Origin: Biomphalaria glabrata
Lineage: Eukaryota; Mollusca; Gastropoda; Planorbidae
Direction of reading: 5' to 3'
NCBI RefSeq assembly: GCF_947242115.1
Contig: NC_074719.1
Coordinates: 38,533,012-38,597,011 of the forward strand
Length of the DNA stretch: 64,000 nt
Both the position numbers and the translations under genes were made by a program. Shown piece after piece: positions 19,401 through 31,400 of this stretch. The stretch's first letter is position 1. Each line of letters opens with the position of its first letter. Below the pieces are notes generated by a model. It was given only the letters and a program-made list of their open reading frames with translations, was not told the origin of the DNA and ran no database searches.

Positions 19401-21452
19401 AAAAAATGCATTTGTAACAACAAGAGCATGGAAAGTGATGACAAAGACAAGGAAATGTGCGAGAATTCAGAACCCGTACCTCTAGCATTGCATCCAACGC
19501 CTACAATGTTTTGAACTCGGGTGATATTCGGAGCAAAGTCCCTGCTTTTGCCGGTTGCTAGGTCGTAAAAGGCATCATAAAAGGCTGAAAATAGAACGGT
19601 TGAAGTCTTAGAATAACAATATACATACACCAAACTTTGGATGATATTGACAAAAACTAAAAAGAATTTCAAGGACGACATATTGATACATTATTGTAGC
19701 CAATTCTATGAAACATATTAGATCGTGCTACAAAGAAAAGAGTTTATACATTCGATTTTACAACGCTAGTAAGTGGACGTTTAAATTTAACTTTCTGTTT
19801 TCTGTACAACTAAAACATATTTCTAGTTATCAGCCAAAGTTGGAATATGGAAACAGTATTACAAAGGGAGTTCCTGTACCACACACAAACTCAAGGCATC
19901 TCCCGATCCGCCCATCTTTAATAACACGAATCACTACACATTCAACTCGATTTAAAACCAAAAAAAAAGCTGTTATATGTAAAAAAAACAAAAAAAAACT
20001 AAAATCTATAACTAAATTTCTGTACTATAAGTCAATAAAGTGATTTAAAAATTCATTTGCCGCTATGTTTCCTCTCTTAAAAATTAACAAACTGATTTAA
20101 TTATAAATTAGCAGGAAAATAAAATATAACAGAGACCAAGTAAGAAGAGTGATTTCGAAGTATCATTCAGCGACTTTTTTTTTTGTCATTTGAAAACATA
20201 TTGAACTATTTATTGTCGATAAGGAGATTCCTAGATTAAATATGAACTTGTTTAGCCAAGCGTCACAGACGGACAGAGGTGATATAAGCTTTCTAAAAAA
20301 TAACCTTCCAATTCTCTGCTTCCAGTCGTTCAGTGATAAATTTGGTGCGGGTGGAAATGTTTTTTTTATATGTTCTTTATAACAATGTAGATTTATTTGG
20401 ATATTGTCAGAATAATTTCTTTTTGGCCTACCTCATTCAGCTATTAGGCTTTAGCTTTTCTTATGTTTTTTACATAAATCAAAACTTTTTCTAGTTTTGA
20501 AGATCTACGGACGGACTGACAGACACACCACACAAAACTAATAGCGGCTTTTTCTCTTTTGAGGGCCACTAAAAAACAACTATTGACCATATTTTGGCGG
20601 CAAATATCAGAATTGTACATAAAGGTTGAAATTTAAAAAAACAAAAAAGAAGTTTACAAAAGGACTATTTATTGATCTAACATTTAATTGTTTTGTAAAG
20701 GGCCCATCTCTCATTTAAAGCCTAATCAAATAAAACTTTTCCCTTAAAAAAAAATTAGCAAAAGACATGTTTAAAAGATAGATGGCAGCCCCCCAATGCT
20801 CATACTTACTAGGGCTTGGCCTTGGACACCCACTTTGAGCCATAACCTGAGGCAAGAACAATAACAACTGATCAAATCACAAAACTTAAGATTTACAAAT
20901 ATCCAATGAGAATAGAGATGACTATTTGTAAATAATAGAGTCCAGTGTTTCCCAAACGTTTTCTTTAACGGAACACTTCTCACATTCTGAGTTTTTAGGG
21001 GAACACTTTCATAATTATTTTAGAGAGATTAATTCACGTGGTGACCTATTAGTTCATTATTCTAGGAGTTCGTGGAACAACTATTCTAGCCACGCAGAAC
21101 AGTTTGGAAAACACTGATGTAGTCTAACGTAAACAGAAATATATGTTCAGAGGTAAATTGCCCGTGGCTAACGACAAAACTCAGTGTATTCAATCTATAC
21201 ACACTTATTAAGCGTTCCTTGTTCTACTAATGGAGGCAGGGTTGCTAAATGGTAAAGCGTATAGCTTCCGAAGCGAGGAAAGCCGGTTTGAAATTCTAGT
21301 GAATGAGAACGAAGAAGAAGAAGAATCGTATTGAAGACTGGAATGTTTAATTTCGGGATCTTCAATGCGCCTCTGAGCACGGGCTTAGCCAGGATTTTTT
21401 TTCGGGGGTTGGGGGTTCGGGGGGAATTACCACCACCACCAATATATATCTA

Positions 21453-21508
<56 letters not shown>

Positions 21509-22428
21509 ATTTGAGTGTGTAATTTGCTTTTTTTTTTTTGTATATTGTAGAGGCATTTTTGGCTTCAAACCCCGCTGAAAGGGGTGTTTAAACTCAAAAC
21601 ACACTTTGGCTACGCTCATAGAATTTTGAGTGTATAATTTGCTTTTTTTTATATTGAAGAGGCGGTTTTTAGCTGCAAACCCAGCTGGAGGGGGTTTTAA
21701 ACACGCTCATAGAATCTGGTCAATGATGTATGGATAGTCTTATATTGAAGAGGGGGTTTTTAGCTGCAAACCCCGCTGGTGGGGGGTTTTAAACACGCTC
21801 ATAGAATCTGGTCAATGATGTATGGATAGTCTTATATTGAAGAGGGGGTTTTTAGCTGCAAACCCCGCTGGAGGGGGGTTTTAAACACGCTCATAGAATC
21901 TGGTCAATGATGTATGGATAGTCTTATATTGAAGAGGGGGTTTTTAGCTGCAAACCCCGCTGGAGGGGGGTTTTAAACACGCTCATAGAATCTGGTCAAT
22001 GATGTATGGATAGTCTTATATTGAAGAGGGGGTTTATCGATAATTTAGGACGGGAATCTTACTAAGCTATGCTCTTGGAATTAGGGGATTGTCGTTTGCA
22101 TTATTTTTTTTGTTTTGTTTTATAAAAGAGGGGGTTTTAAACTCAAAACCTGCTTGGCTGTGCTGGGGCAAGTGATGGTTTAGTATTAAAACCTCAAATA
22201 ACGTAAACAAAATCAAAGCGAAAAATCATTCACTAATTCCGCCCGCCCCCGGCTACGCCCATGCCTCTGAGTCTACCCAGCTCTAATATATATGTGTGTG
22301 TGTGTGAGTGAGTGTGTGTGTTTGTGTAAGATAAATAGATAGTTATATTGATAAATTGTGCAGATTGTACTTACCAAAGACGTGCCAACTAGACAACAGA
22401 GAACGAGAAATATCGACGATAACGCCAT
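16485..22428 (-). CDS. Gene B: secreted paralogue of gene A (227 aa)
   Basis: Six coding exons in transcript order: 22375-22428, 20810-20846, 19480-19584, 19266-19391, 18392-18515 and 16485-16722. They join into a 684 nt frame with the same phases as genes A and C (0,1,1,1,2). The N-terminus MALSSIFLVLCCLVGTSL is a strong signal peptide. Family landmarks are FYDAFYDLA at 32-40, GVGCN at 59-63, RLLIDLFF, GWVFNLGDSSTNNGFGGD, TQSNDAELQL, VIGNEHTVFIP, NWFALN, GPVNNDLFLGLNQ and LCQVGLKF near the end. Mature cysteines are 25, 62 and 217, and there is an NIT sequon at 50. Exon 5 ends in 'ta' and its last codon is completed by exon 6; read straight through, it would appear to stop at the splice donor. 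Gene B lies tail-to-tail with A and head-to-tail with C. Function unknown. Confidence 0.85.
16805..17014. mobile_element. hAT-like MITE (210 bp)
   Basis: Perfect 11 bp terminal inverted repeats cagtggcgtag / ctacgccactg. The element is flanked by a 7 bp direct repeat, tttctat, at 16798-16804 and 17015-17021. G- and C-run subterminal sequence is typical of short hAT-like elements. It sits in gene B intron 5. Confidence 0.85.
17362..17527 (+). mobile_element. CAGTGTTTCCCAAAC-type MITE, partial
   Basis: Begins 'caatgtttcccaaactgtgt' and shares 'aattagctagtaggccacc'-like and 'actcaga..gtgaag'-like blocks with 48437-48783. The right terminal repeat is missing. Confidence 0.55.
17530..17760 (-). 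mobile_element. LINE 3'-end fragment (antisense)
   Basis: Contains 'tgttgtcttcccgtcgcttt', 'gcctgcctcttcttc', 'ctggtactgtgaaggaagg', matching 5590-5830 and 12705-12895. It lies in gene B intron 5. Confidence 0.55.
18557..18857. repeat. ACAT/TATG microsatellite
   Basis: An array of CATA/TATG with CACA and TA interruptions in gene B intron 4. Several overlapping frames (Y-V-C-M or Y-I-H-T repeats) are artefacts of the 4 bp period. Confidence 0.97.
20488..20578 (+). repeat. Interspersed GACGGAC-rich repeat, copy 2
   Basis: 'tctagttttgaagatct', 'acggacggactgacagaca', 'acaaaactaatagcgg' and 'gggccactaaaaaac', in the same order as at 1538-1638. It lies in gene B intron 2. Confidence 0.6.
20943..21116. 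mobile_element. CAGTGTTTCCCAAAC-type hAT-like MITE (174 bp)
   Basis: Left end cagtgtttcccaaac and right end gtttggaaaacactg form an inverted pair. I see no clean 8 bp target duplication. It lies in gene B intron 1. Confidence 0.7.
21378..22262. mobile_element. 885 bp non-autonomous element nested in a SINE
   Basis: The ends are imperfect inverted repeats (cacgggcttagccagg against ccggctacgcccat), flanked by the 9 bp duplication gcctctgag at 21369-21377 and 22263-22271. The interior holds a (TATC)n run at about 21450-21508 and a 92 bp tandem array. No transposase frame is present. The terminal sequence resembles the GGGCGTAGCC ends of hAT-like MITEs. Confidence 0.8.
21640..22035. repeat. 92 bp tandem repeat, four copies
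   Basis: Units begin 'atagaatctggtcaatgatg' at 21709, 21801, 21893 and 21985. They are nearly identical, so amplification is recent. The array is internal to the element at 21378-22262. Confidence 0.95.
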
Positions 22429-22909
22429 TTTTTTAAATGATGGATTGGATTAATTCTTTGACTTTAACTGAAGAGAAAGAAATAAACAGCAACAGAAACT
22501 TTAATTAACACAGTGTATCTCATAGTTGAATTAGTGACCTGTCCCTTGACCTAAACATTTGCATCCCTCCCCCCTCCACTATTATCAAGAAAGAGGAACA
22601 TTCGAGTCTGTAGATCATATAGGTTTGAAATGGACCTGCTCGCTTTCGACCGTGAAAGGTACTTTATTTTTCTCTAGTAGCGGCCTAGCGGGTCTGTTTT
22701 TATTTACATGCAAATGACATAATCAAAAGACATTAAGTGGTATAATTTACAGTAAGAGATAAAAAGAAGAAAAAGCGATGTTGATGAATTTTTGGAGCGT
22801 ATTAGAAATCTGAAACATCTATGAAGAGAGATTTGATGAGTTTTGAAAAAAATAGATAAAAATTAACAAGGCCAAAAAAAAAAGCTCTATTAAAAGTTAC
22901 TGATGGAAA

Positions 22910-23012
22910 TTAACCCTTAAAGTGCTGGGCTGTTTTACCACGAGTACGTACAACATGGAATTACAATAATAATGTTTGGAGGCAAAACTACCATACGCGC
23001 CTTAAGAGTTAA
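22910..23012. mobile_element. MITE with TTAACCCTTAA ends, copy 2 (103 bp)
   Basis: Same length and layout as 8952-9054 but opposite orientation. One end has decayed to cttaagagttaa. Confidence 0.85.
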
Positions 23013-24161
23013 TTACCAAAAATGATTTTGTGCTACAAGCGAGACCGATGTGAAATTTGATTCTAAGTGCTGAAAAAGAACAAATGTTACATGCCTTGGG
23101 GATTTTTATAAAATGGAAGCAAATCCAAAAGTAGCCATCTTTTTTTTTTAGTGTCTCAGGTGTACAGAAGACGGAAGTAGTGATAAATGACATTTGAAAG
23201 AATATGAAATAATTGGTGTGCTCCTTTAAGGAACCTAGAATCAAAACTAAAAATCAAATTTGGAAACAAATACAGATTACTGTAGATAACTTTTAGTATG
23301 AAAATCTCAAAGAGCTAATCAATATTTCCAAAGTATGTACACCGATACATCAAAATGCTAGTTTTTTTTTTTATAGATTTCCTTTCATTTATGCATTTGT
23401 CTCCTATAAGTTTCTTGTTATTTTTTTTGTTTAAATTGCATGCTCTAAGTGTTGTTTAAAGTATATACCCCCCCCCCCCCCGTTGATTTGTTTCCAGCAA
23501 TTTTCCCACTATAGGCTATTCTTGTTATCAACTTATTGTTTCAATATCCAAACATGAGCCCGTGAAACAAAATCTCCCTGATACTCTGCATTGCGTCGTT
23601 AAATTTGTTTTCATTTTGGACAGAAACCGCTCCTGTTTCCCCTCCCCCATTCTTTTTTTTTTTTTCTTTTTTTTTTCTTTTTTCTCTTTTTTTTTTCTTT
23701 TTTTTTCATTCACCGATGGAACGCCCTACACATTTGTTTCTATTTCCAATTACCTATTCGTTAAAAACAAAGTCTTGAAGACGATTGTGGTAGTTCTAAA
23801 TCTAGGCAAAACATTCCTTTTACTTTGTAGAAACATGGGCACGCATTCATACAGCTATTTCGTATTTTTGTATTTTTGTTTTAAATAATTAATCAAGGGA
23901 AGTATCTGATTGTTTTTACGATGTGTCTGTGACGATGTTGTCATTAAATAAAATAAATTAATTATATATTTATTTAGAGATGGCAAAGCTAGGCTAGAGG
24001 GGTCTTGGGGGCTCTAGCATCAAACCATAGACCCAACGAATCGCTTTTCCATTGGGCTTAAGAAGTGCAGCTGACGTTGGTAAGTCGTATAACTGGAAAG
24101 TTATAATTATCAGGTGTCTCAATCATACACAGACATTTCTTTTCATGCAGTGTGTTTGAAA

Positions 24162-24412
24162 AGAGGGTCGCGGTGGCCGAGTGGTTAAGCCCTGGCTTCC
24201 GAACCTAGAGGTCCTGAGTTCGAATCTCGGTGAAGACTTTGAATTTCGGAATTTTTTGGACGTCCACCCAACTCTAATAAGTACCTGACTTTAGTTAGGA
24301 AAGTAACGGCTGTTGGTCGTTGTGCTGTGACCGTTGGCCAAAGAAGCAGATAATCTTAACATTATCTGCCCTATAGAGCGCAAAATCTGAAATGGGATCT
24401 TTACTTTTTTGG
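24162..24412 (+). mobile_element. SINE family A
   Basis: Sense copy with head 'gtcgcggtggccgagtggtt', B box 'gagttcgaatctcgg' and tail 'atctgccctatagagcgcaa'. Confidence 0.85.
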
Positions 24413-24849
24413 ATTATTTGAAATACAAAAGAGACCCTGAAGGGTTAGTCTGTGAAATCCAAACAACTACACCTTGCGTGGTATGATCGATCTTTGAGAT
24501 CGCTTTATGAAAATGTATTTAGAAGATTGTGAGAAAAAAAAGTTTTCCGAAAATTAACCTCAGCGCTTTCGACCGTGAAAGTTACTTTATTTTTCTAGCA
24601 ATACGGTAAATGACAACAGAACAAGGGGGAGAATTAGTCAGGAATGAATACGTCTAGGGCTTTCACGTATATAACTATGGATAAGAATTTATAATCTTGT
24701 TTAAAAAAAGTGTGTAAATGAATTTTAAAAAATTGTTTGGCATTTTAATTTTAAAAACAAAAGGATTAGATTATAGACTATTAAAATAGGAGCTGCACCT
24801 ATTTTTAGCCCGCTATAGAATGTGGTGAAATCGGAATTTCAATTACGCT

Positions 24850-24985
24850 TTTGGTTTTTTAAATCTCAACCTTACAGACGGACAGACAAACAGACATTTC
24901 ACATATAGGAAGACGCACAGAGGGACTGATTTAATACACAACACTAAGAGCGGCCTTTACCTTAGAGGTGGCGTTAACAGAAAGG
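24850..24985 (+). repeat. Interspersed GACGGAC-rich repeat, copy 3
   Basis: Diverged copy: 'acagacggacagacaaacag', 'catttcacata', 'acacaacactaagagcggcc', 'gaggtggcgttaacag'. Confidence 0.5.
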
Positions 24986-25209
24986 ATTTATTTTTTTCTG
25001 TTAAAGGTTTCTTGTAAATTGTAAGTTGACCAACTAGTCCTGCGTTAACTTATGCATAAAAACTTTAGTGAAAGTGAATCATAGTGAAATAAGTGGGAAA
25101 ACAAAAATTTCGCTTGAAGCATTTTTATTTCAAGTAATTTATATTTAAATGTTAAAAACAAAATTTAAAGTTTAACACATAAGCTATTGTATATCCATAT
25201 GGAACTTAC

Positions 25210-25262
25210 CGATGTCTTAGCTAGCAGATTTTGAAGACATAATAGTAACTGTAGCTTATATA
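25210..25262 (-). promoter_or_regulatory. Putative gene B promoter and 5' non-coding exon
   Basis: On the minus strand TATATAAG (complement of 25255-25262) is followed about 45 bases later by a strong donor, 'gacatcg|gtaagt', at 25210/25209. A good acceptor, 'ctttctcttcag', lies just before the gene B ATG near 22475. The spacing suggests a short untranslated exon, about 25210-25232, spliced to the coding exon over a 2.7 kb intron. This is inferred from sequence only. Confidence 0.45.
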
Positions 25263-25667
25263 CATTAACTTGACCTGCGGTATGCAAGTGGGTGAAGGGG
25301 ACCTGGGGGGTGGCTCAATTTATTTCCTTTCCTAATATTACTCGGGCTTACTGAAGCAAACATCTTACTCTTTATCTATGTAATGCAAGCGTGAGGAAAA
25401 AACATCCTGATACGTCAAGTTGAAGGATTGCTGGCCAAAGTAGTCGTAAAATCTTGATGTAGGGACACTGCTCAAAACAATATTAGAACACTAGAAATTG
25501 CTGCTTTGGTTCGATTTAATGTTAACCCCAAGGCTAGGTTTTTGTACTAAAGCTTTGTTTTATTAGTATTCTTGGATTAGTTTTATTCGACACATTGGAG
25601 ATACAGATTCATAAAAAAAAGAGTTCAGTAAGAGTGGGAAATGGGTTTGGGTTAGGCGAGTTATGGT

Positions 25668-25795
25668 AAAGTTCCCCTTTCAGACCTTGTGATCTATGGG
25701 GCAGATAATGTAAATGTTATCTGTTTTTTGTGGTCCACGGTTAAGGAGGGTGTCACGTGGCCAGCACAACGACCAACCCCCTTTACTTTTACCCA
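25668..25795 (-). mobile_element. SINE family A, 3' half
   Basis: Reversed tail 'gttcccctttcagaccttgt' followed by 'cagcacaacgaccaacc'. The tRNA-like head is missing. Confidence 0.75.
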
Positions 25796-26004
25796 CCATT
25801 TCACTGTCATTAAAAGTCTGTTTCAATGTCATAAACTACAGATATGTGCTAGATCAGTTCGAGGTTTATAGTTAGGTTATTATAGATTTTAATCTGTATT
25901 TTCTTTTCTACATTTACTAAGGAATTAATTTACACGAAGGCCTAAAAGTTCATTACTCCCATATCTAGCGGAACACCTAGACAGAACACAGTTTGGGAAA
26001 CTCC

Positions 26005-26480
26005 CGCGCTGTTCGGCGCATTGGGCGGCAAGCTGTTTCCATAAAGATCTGTCACTGGCAATGTCTGAAGCCTCTTCCCACCTGGTGTTCACTGCTCTGA
26101 AGTCCTCCATGAAAGTGTGTCGCCAAGTTATACGAGGACGTCCAAATTTGCGTTATTTTCGAATGGCCTCCATGCCATTGCAACTCTTAGTTTGCGTAAT
26201 TCCTTTTATTCGAGAACAAGTCCCGCAAACATCAAATGACGCTCTGTCACAACCTCGCTAAGTGGTCGACTCCCAGTTCGGATTAGGATTTTCTTGATTG
26301 AGACCCGATCTCTACACTAAAACCCGTTTTTGCCATCTTTGTTGAGCCACATTTAGTCTTCTCTCAATTTCGACAGATGATTTCCATGTCTCACATGCAT
26401 ATGTTGCTGTTGGGATGACAATTGGCAACATAAAAAAACAAAGTATGTCATTTTGTCTAATTATTTCAAAACTTCTCCCA
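26005..26480 (-). mobile_element. LINE ORF2 C-terminal fragment (antisense)
   Basis: On the minus strand it is homologous to 41060-41480, whose frame includes RRMRFAGHVLRQNELRIPRV and KCKQGRPRITWR. That is the classic end of a non-LTR retrotransposon reverse transcriptase ORF. A piece of a CAGTGTTTCCCAAAC-type MITE abuts it at about 25920-26010. Confidence 0.7.
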
Positions 26481-27329
26481 TTCATCTTCTTTTAATTGTC
26501 GTACGTTTTTTCCGGTATTTCCGCAATCCCCCCCCCCCCACCTCTAAAAAAAAATGAAAGCGCAATCAAAGGCCGGATTACTGGGATTAACTTAAGTATT
26601 AAAATCCAACCTACTGTTAGACATAAGTATTCTGACATATATAGTTCAGTGATAAAACAAAACAACAGAATGATCATCGATTTTGATCGGCACTTGGTAT
26701 ATCTGCCCGCCACCACTCATTCTTTGATAGTTGCCAGGTTTTTGCTTCGTTGCCAAAAAAAAAAGTACAGACAGCTAAAGTCAGAAATAATTTTAAAGTT
26801 TGGTCATGTTCATCAGATAAAGAACCTGATTGTTATTTTTCCCCAAACTAAACCACAACAAGTTTGAACAAGCTCGAACTTTCTCAAACATAAGAAAATG
26901 ATTATTATTTATGTCTTTGACCTACAAATTAGTGCAGGAAAGGAAACAGAAATTATGGTTTATAATTTTTTTTCAGTTTACTGGCGTTCTTCAAGTAGAT
27001 TACTTAAAAAATAATCTAATAATTCAGATGGAAACTTACTTCAAGATGTGCTAGGGAATGTTCCTGATAGGACCGTTCTTACGAATTGTGAGGCCCAATT
27101 TAGACGGATGCTTGCGAGGTTCATCTTACAATAACAACTATTTCTTTATATCAACCTTTATTGTACAACATACTTAGGAAGCATCTCAAAACAGAACTTC
27201 ACACGCGAATAGTTGTAATTCTAAGCTATACTAAAAGTATTAAAACGAATGTTTCCCAAAAATCCGTTACCATTAATAATTTAATATACCTAAATCGTAA
27301 GAAACACTAAATATGTTAACCATTTAAGT

Positions 27330-27528
27330 CAGGGGTTCTCAACCTGTGGGTCGCGACCCCCTTGGGGGGTCGATTTACGATTTGCCATGGGTCGCCTAAG
27401 ACCATCGAAAATATGGATTGTTTTTGTCTATTCTTCTATTGCTGTATGTGTGTGTGGTGGGGTGGGGTCGCGACAGAGTGAGGGATTGTAAAAAGGGGTC
27501 GCCGAGCTTAAAAGGTTGAGAACCGCTG
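27330..27528. mobile_element. hAT-like MITE (199 bp), GGTTCTCAACC ends
   Basis: Terminal inverted repeats caggggttctcaacct / aggttgagaaccgctg. Flanks atttaagt and atttaaaa match at 6 of 8 bases. The interior holds 'gtgggtcgcgacccc' and 'ggggtcgccgagctt'. This end sequence is widespread among animal hAT MITEs. Confidence 0.85.
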
Positions 27529-27579
27529 ATTTAAAAGCTTATGACATGAGCTATGACTGACATACGCTAAATGTAAATT

Positions 27580-27990
27580 GCGGGGCCCCTGCCAGGCGCG
27601 AGGCCCAATTTAAAGAAATCGGTCAAATCGGCCTAAAGCCGGCACTGGTTCAGATTATTGTTCTTGTTGATTTTGATGCTGCTATTGTTACTCTTCCAAA
27701 GTGCCGATACAGTTTGGGGTCAGCGGCGTCGCTGGTTCTGCCAGAGTGTAGCACTGGGTGCTGCAAACTGCCTTAGGGTCGCCAGCTCCTGATTTTTCCT
27801 CAGGGTTGACTCCCGAAGCCTTTCCCATGATTAGGTAAAGCTGCAAGGCAAGAGAGGTTTGCGTGGAGAGGGGGGAACTGTGTGGGCGACATCGTTCCGA
27901 CCACAGCTAATGCCCAGGCATTCATCTCATTTCCATGAGATGATCCATAGTCGCTTCGCGACTGAAGGAGGCCATAGAATTGTTACTCTT
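27580..27990. mobile_element. Right end of another MITE plus an unidentified GC-rich repeat
   Basis: 'ggcctaaagccggcactg' at 27634-27651 is the complement of a CAGTGCCGGCTTTAGG-type MITE end; its left end is not clear. Beyond it, 27700-27980 is GC-rich compared with its surroundings and reads like a decayed transposon fragment. I cannot classify it. Confidence 0.4.
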
Positions 27991-28490
27991 ATTGTTGTTA
28001 TTATGGTTGCTGTGTTTGTATTCGTTGTTGATGATATAAATATACTGGAAGGAAACTGGTATTATTCATTATTTTATTATTATTTAGAGCTCTTCCAATG
28101 AAGCTTACCAGATTTAAAAAAAAAATGGTTCCAAAAATGTTACTTATGTATAGAATATTTCCACATTTTAAAAAATATATAAAAAATACATTCACATTTT
28201 CAACTAATATAAAGTTATACATATTTTTTTTATTATTTATGCTTTCAGCAACAACTATAATATCGTAAGCTAAAAAGAAAATGTTTAAGCAAAATACAAG
28301 GACTATTGAAAACGAGACAAATACTAAAAGTTGTCCATATTTTTTTATTTCATAATTTAATTTAAACAATATAGCAATGTTTGATCTTTGAAGGATAGGG
28401 TTAAAAATGACTTCATAGGGTTAAAAATGACTTGAAATTTGACACAATAAAATCGATATGTTTCACGTGATCTAAACTTTCCCTCTAGTA

Positions 28491-31400
28491 TTAATACGTG
28501 TTTGATCCCCTAATCCATTTAAAACCTATTTTGCATACGCCCTTCCCAACAAGTTCTGGCGCCCCGATGGCTCGGTTGACGCCGAGGTATAGGTCGTTGT
28601 TCACTGGGCCCTCTGAGTCGTGGTCGTCGTTCAGGGCGAACCAACCTTTGCTGCAGAAGTAGTTGAGTGATGTAGGGTCGCACTCGTTATACCAGGTCAC
28701 GCAGTGGTCACCCGCCAGCAAGGTCGCCCTGACACTGGAACAAGTAATAAAAATGTTTTTAAAAAATTGTATTGCTGCTTATGTTTCCATAATATAGTAA
28801 ACATTAATATTTTATAGGTCATAATTCTTTTATCTTGGTATTTTGTTCTTTCTAAATACAAAGAAATATCATTTAGAGTTGATTAATTGTAATCGTTTAT
28901 TTGACCACTTTTTAAATGTACCAAAATGACAATCGATCTAGAGTTATCTTTTCAATACCATTAGGATTAGATGTAGTTGTTTTTTTTTTATAATGTTACA
29001 AGGTACCATTCCTTACTTTTTCTTTCTCAAGAGAGATATCTATCTTATTAACTCTTTCTCTCCTAACTGACGATACCAACGTTGATTCCACCAGAATGTG
29101 GTAAATAATTACGGAGAGAAAGAGTTAATGCTGTTTTTTTTTATTTAGACTGCGTCTACAAGGATGTGGACATGACGTAAGGCATATTAAAAATAAGTAG
29201 ACTTAGGGAAAAAGAAAAAAAAATGCTTTAGAAATACGAAATATGAGTGATTATGTCTTCTAAGCTTTCTAAATAAACTGCGGCTTTTTTTGGGAAATAC
29301 CGAAAATAAAATACAAAGGTTTCATAGAGCTTGCTGACGGCCGTCAGGTTGACAATCTGAAAAATGCATAGGATAAAGACAAACAGTATACAGTTGTTGA
29401 AGAGTCAGCAAATATTCCCCAATGACTCTTCTCTAAAATGGAATCAATTTACAATCACGACTTACTTGTTGTTGTTCGCCATGCCAAATGCCAGCTGACT
29501 TCCTTTCACGTCGCTATAGTAACCGGAAAGCGTGCCGTAGAGCTGCATTTCCGCGTCATTGCTCTGTGTCCCAGCATCCCCTCCTGTATTAGAATAAACC
29601 AAGTGATCATCAACAAATTATCTACGTTGTATTACTTCAATTTATGGTGGGCGAGGGGGGGGGGTCTACGGTGTATCCGGTGTGCAGAATAAGGAAGCAT
29701 TGATGTGTTATATATTTTAAAACAATGCGAATTTAAATTTCTACGTTCTTTCGCTTATAGCAGAAATTACTGAAGAATCAAATTTCTAAACTCAAAGTAA
29801 AAGTAGTAAAAGAAAGTTCCCCTTTCAGACCTTTCGATCTATAGGGCAGATGATGTAAAGGTCATCTGTTTCTGTGGCCCACGGTTAAGGAAAATGCCAA
29901 TGTGGCCAGCACAACGACCAACCGTCTTTACTTTACCAAACTTATATATATAACTTTGGGGAGGGGGGCGAGAGGTGCTCAGCTTTACGAAAATTCTAGA
30001 AGGGGTACGCATAAGTAACAAATTTGGGAAACCCTGCTCTACAGCAATTAGTCTTCTGTTTTGTTCTTCATACTCTATTGTATTGATTAGGGAACGCAAA
30101 CCGAATCTAAACTAGCCAAATGTAAATAAAGACCAGGTTACTGATATTAAGAAAGAAAATCCTAATGACACAAAAAATCAAAATTCGAGATTTAGAGTTT
30201 AGAGGTGTTCACGAGAAACGAAACAATGTCAAGGGCGCTAAATTGAACTTGATGCCAGAAATAAAATATAAAATGAGATCTAGACGAAACAATTAGGAAA
30301 ATTAATTCTGCAGTGCTAAAACTTGCAAAATTTGTCAAATAACTTTTAAGAAACATGGCTTAAGAACACTTCCTTTAGTATGTACTATATATATTATTCG
30401 GATCGCAAAACTGAAGTCCAGATTTAGGTGACATTTAGTCGTTAAAATGGTATGCCTAAAGGCAAATACACAAAAATATAGGTCAGTACATTGATCTAAA
30501 AGTATAGGCCAGTGTTTCCCAAGCTGTGATGTTTTGTTCCGCAAGAGCTGGATAGTTATTCCACGAACTACTTTTATAACAACCTCACTATAGACTTTGA
30601 AGACTCTGATTCTAGTTTGAAACAAGGATAAAAAGCCCAACTCTAATATTTCAAAACTTTCGCGATTCCACTTCAGTTTTCTACAACCTAATTGTGCGAA
30701 GATTTTCTAATGTTGCAACAAAGTCTAGAAGCAGGCTAGACGCCACACCAAATATTTGATTTCAGTTTGGCAGTCTCGTGCTAGCTATCAAGAAGCTACG
30801 CTCTTCAATCCCACAAGACCATTAGTCAGTCATTAATCTTTACATTTTTTGCGCATGTAAATGTATTTTATCGTACTTTGAAACATAAAAAAAATAATGC
30901 TAAATTTAGAATATGGTTATATGTCTATTTATTTATGATTATATGATTATTTATTTATTAAAATAAATATGAAGTAATTCAACGTAAATTCTTCGAATGT
31001 GTGAAGTGTTCCATTAAAAAGAAAAGGTATGGGAAACACTGACATAGATCACTAAACTGTATGGTTTTAACTAGTACTTTTAACTATTAGGATATCTACA
31101 GTATACACATATGAAAATTCTTCCGTTCAGTTTCAGATTATTTGTGAAATCTTAATGAAGCCATTTCTTTACGACTTCAGAAGCTACAGCAATATCAGCC
31201 ACAATCTGTTACGAATTCAAGCTACAGCAATATCAGCCACAATCTGTTACGACTCACTCATTCTGTGTGTGTGTGTGTGTTAGCGTGTTGTTATGTGTGC
31301 TCCTGTATTGTGCTGTTCTAGCCCTTACTATTATGTACTAAACTAAAATATTTTTGTACTTTAAAATTTGTTAAATTTGTTCAGTGATATGAACTATAAA

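Larger units (their letters stand above)
21230..22290 (+). mobile_element. SINE family A, split by an inserted element
   Basis: The 5' part (21230-21377) runs from the tRNA-like head 'ggtaaagcgtatagcttccg' to 'gcgcctctgag'. The SINE resumes at 22263 with 'gcctctgagtctacccagctctaat' and is then truncated at a TA/GT-rich tract. The 9 bp gcctctgag occurs on both sides of the insert. Confidence 0.8.

Noticed and set aside
26490-26870. Overlapping frames of 74 and 123 codons on both strands
   Set aside because: No recognisable motif, poly-proline and poly-lysine from homopolymer runs, and no paralogue or splice support.
28001-28369. 122-codon hydrophobic minus-strand frame
   Set aside because: Composition follows the AT-rich DNA (F, I, N, Y, L); no family motif or exon signal.
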